Part shown: positions 63,798 through 64,000 of the stretch, in pieces
Layout of the letters: the number at the start of each line of letters is the position of its first letter
How positions within the stretch are numbered: position 1 is the first letter of the stretch
Source: Lineus longissimus
Lineage: Eukaryota; Nemertea; Pilidiophora; Heteronemertea; Lineidae
Assembly: GCF_910592395.1 (NCBI RefSeq)
Contig: NC_088321.1
Coordinates: 1,924,001 to 1,988,000, forward strand
Direction of reading: 5' to 3'
DNA length: 64,000 bases
Notes under the pieces: model-generated
What the model saw: only the letters and a program-made list of their open reading frames with translations
Told to the model about the DNA's origin: nothing
Database searches by the model: none
Made by a program: the position numbers and the translations under genes

Positions 63798-64000
63798 GCT
63801 CCCGGACCGTGCTCCAAGAGTCTGTGGCGTGTGTGGTTAGATAGGCCTAGACGAGTGGAAGAAGCTTGTTTTGGCGGTGACCAGTCAATTTTCAACTACC
63901 AGTGGGCCTAAAGCTTTTTTTTGCTGCGTTTCATTTCGTGAATTTTGTTGTGCCTTGTTTTTCAAGGTCACAGAAGTCGGACGGCGTAAATTGATAATTA

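Overview
Eukaryotic, almost certainly metazoan, nuclear DNA at roughly 40% G+C. The evidence is spliceosomal intron signals (GTRAGT-type donors, pyrimidine-tract acceptors, AATAAA), an animal-type secreted leucine-rich-repeat protein, pol III-derived SINE pieces, the 3' end of a non-LTR retrotransposon, a Penelope-type GIY-YIG fragment, and dozens of short terminal-inverted-repeat (TIR) elements. The style fits a marine invertebrate; I cannot name the species from sequence alone.

Gene content is low. At 0.2-2.1 kb there is a small four-exon gene (63 codons, phases all consistent, polyA signal) of unknown function. A decayed coding stretch lies at 2.76-3.27 kb. At 28.4-29.5 kb (minus strand) is the one long uninterrupted gene: a 385-codon LRR protein with a signal peptide and a hydrophobic C-terminal tail. 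At 31.0-33.2 kb (plus strand) I assemble the 3' part of a multi-exon gene from short exons whose phases fit together. It carries two oddities: an 11-nt GT...AG 'gap', and a half Tigger-like MITE sitting inside the coding region. Weaker coding candidates lie near 24.5, 33.7, 41.3, 57.8, 59.3 and 60.3 kb. Long open frames in minisatellites (48.2 and 62.4 kb) are not genes.

Most of the window is repeats. A Tigger/pogo-like MITE family with TA targets (about 13 copies) recurs from 10 to 60 kb. Several families have ends at TTAA (16.8, 19.1/38.4, 8.3/36.2 kb, and one represented at 25.7-54.4 kb). Others have mariner-like CAGGGTGT ends or long TIRs. Tandem arrays have units of 11, 21, 30, 34, 44, 50, 69, 92, 97, 121, 160 and 181 bp; several are inverted upon themselves (13.0-14.9, 41.5-42.0, 62.4-63.8 kb).

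The window therefore reads as a sparse gene neighbourhood remodelled by non-autonomous DNA transposons. Some of these were caught inserting into introns, tandem units, other transposons and one coding region. Function is unknown for everything except the LRR protein class, and every homology statement is from motif recognition only, without a database search.
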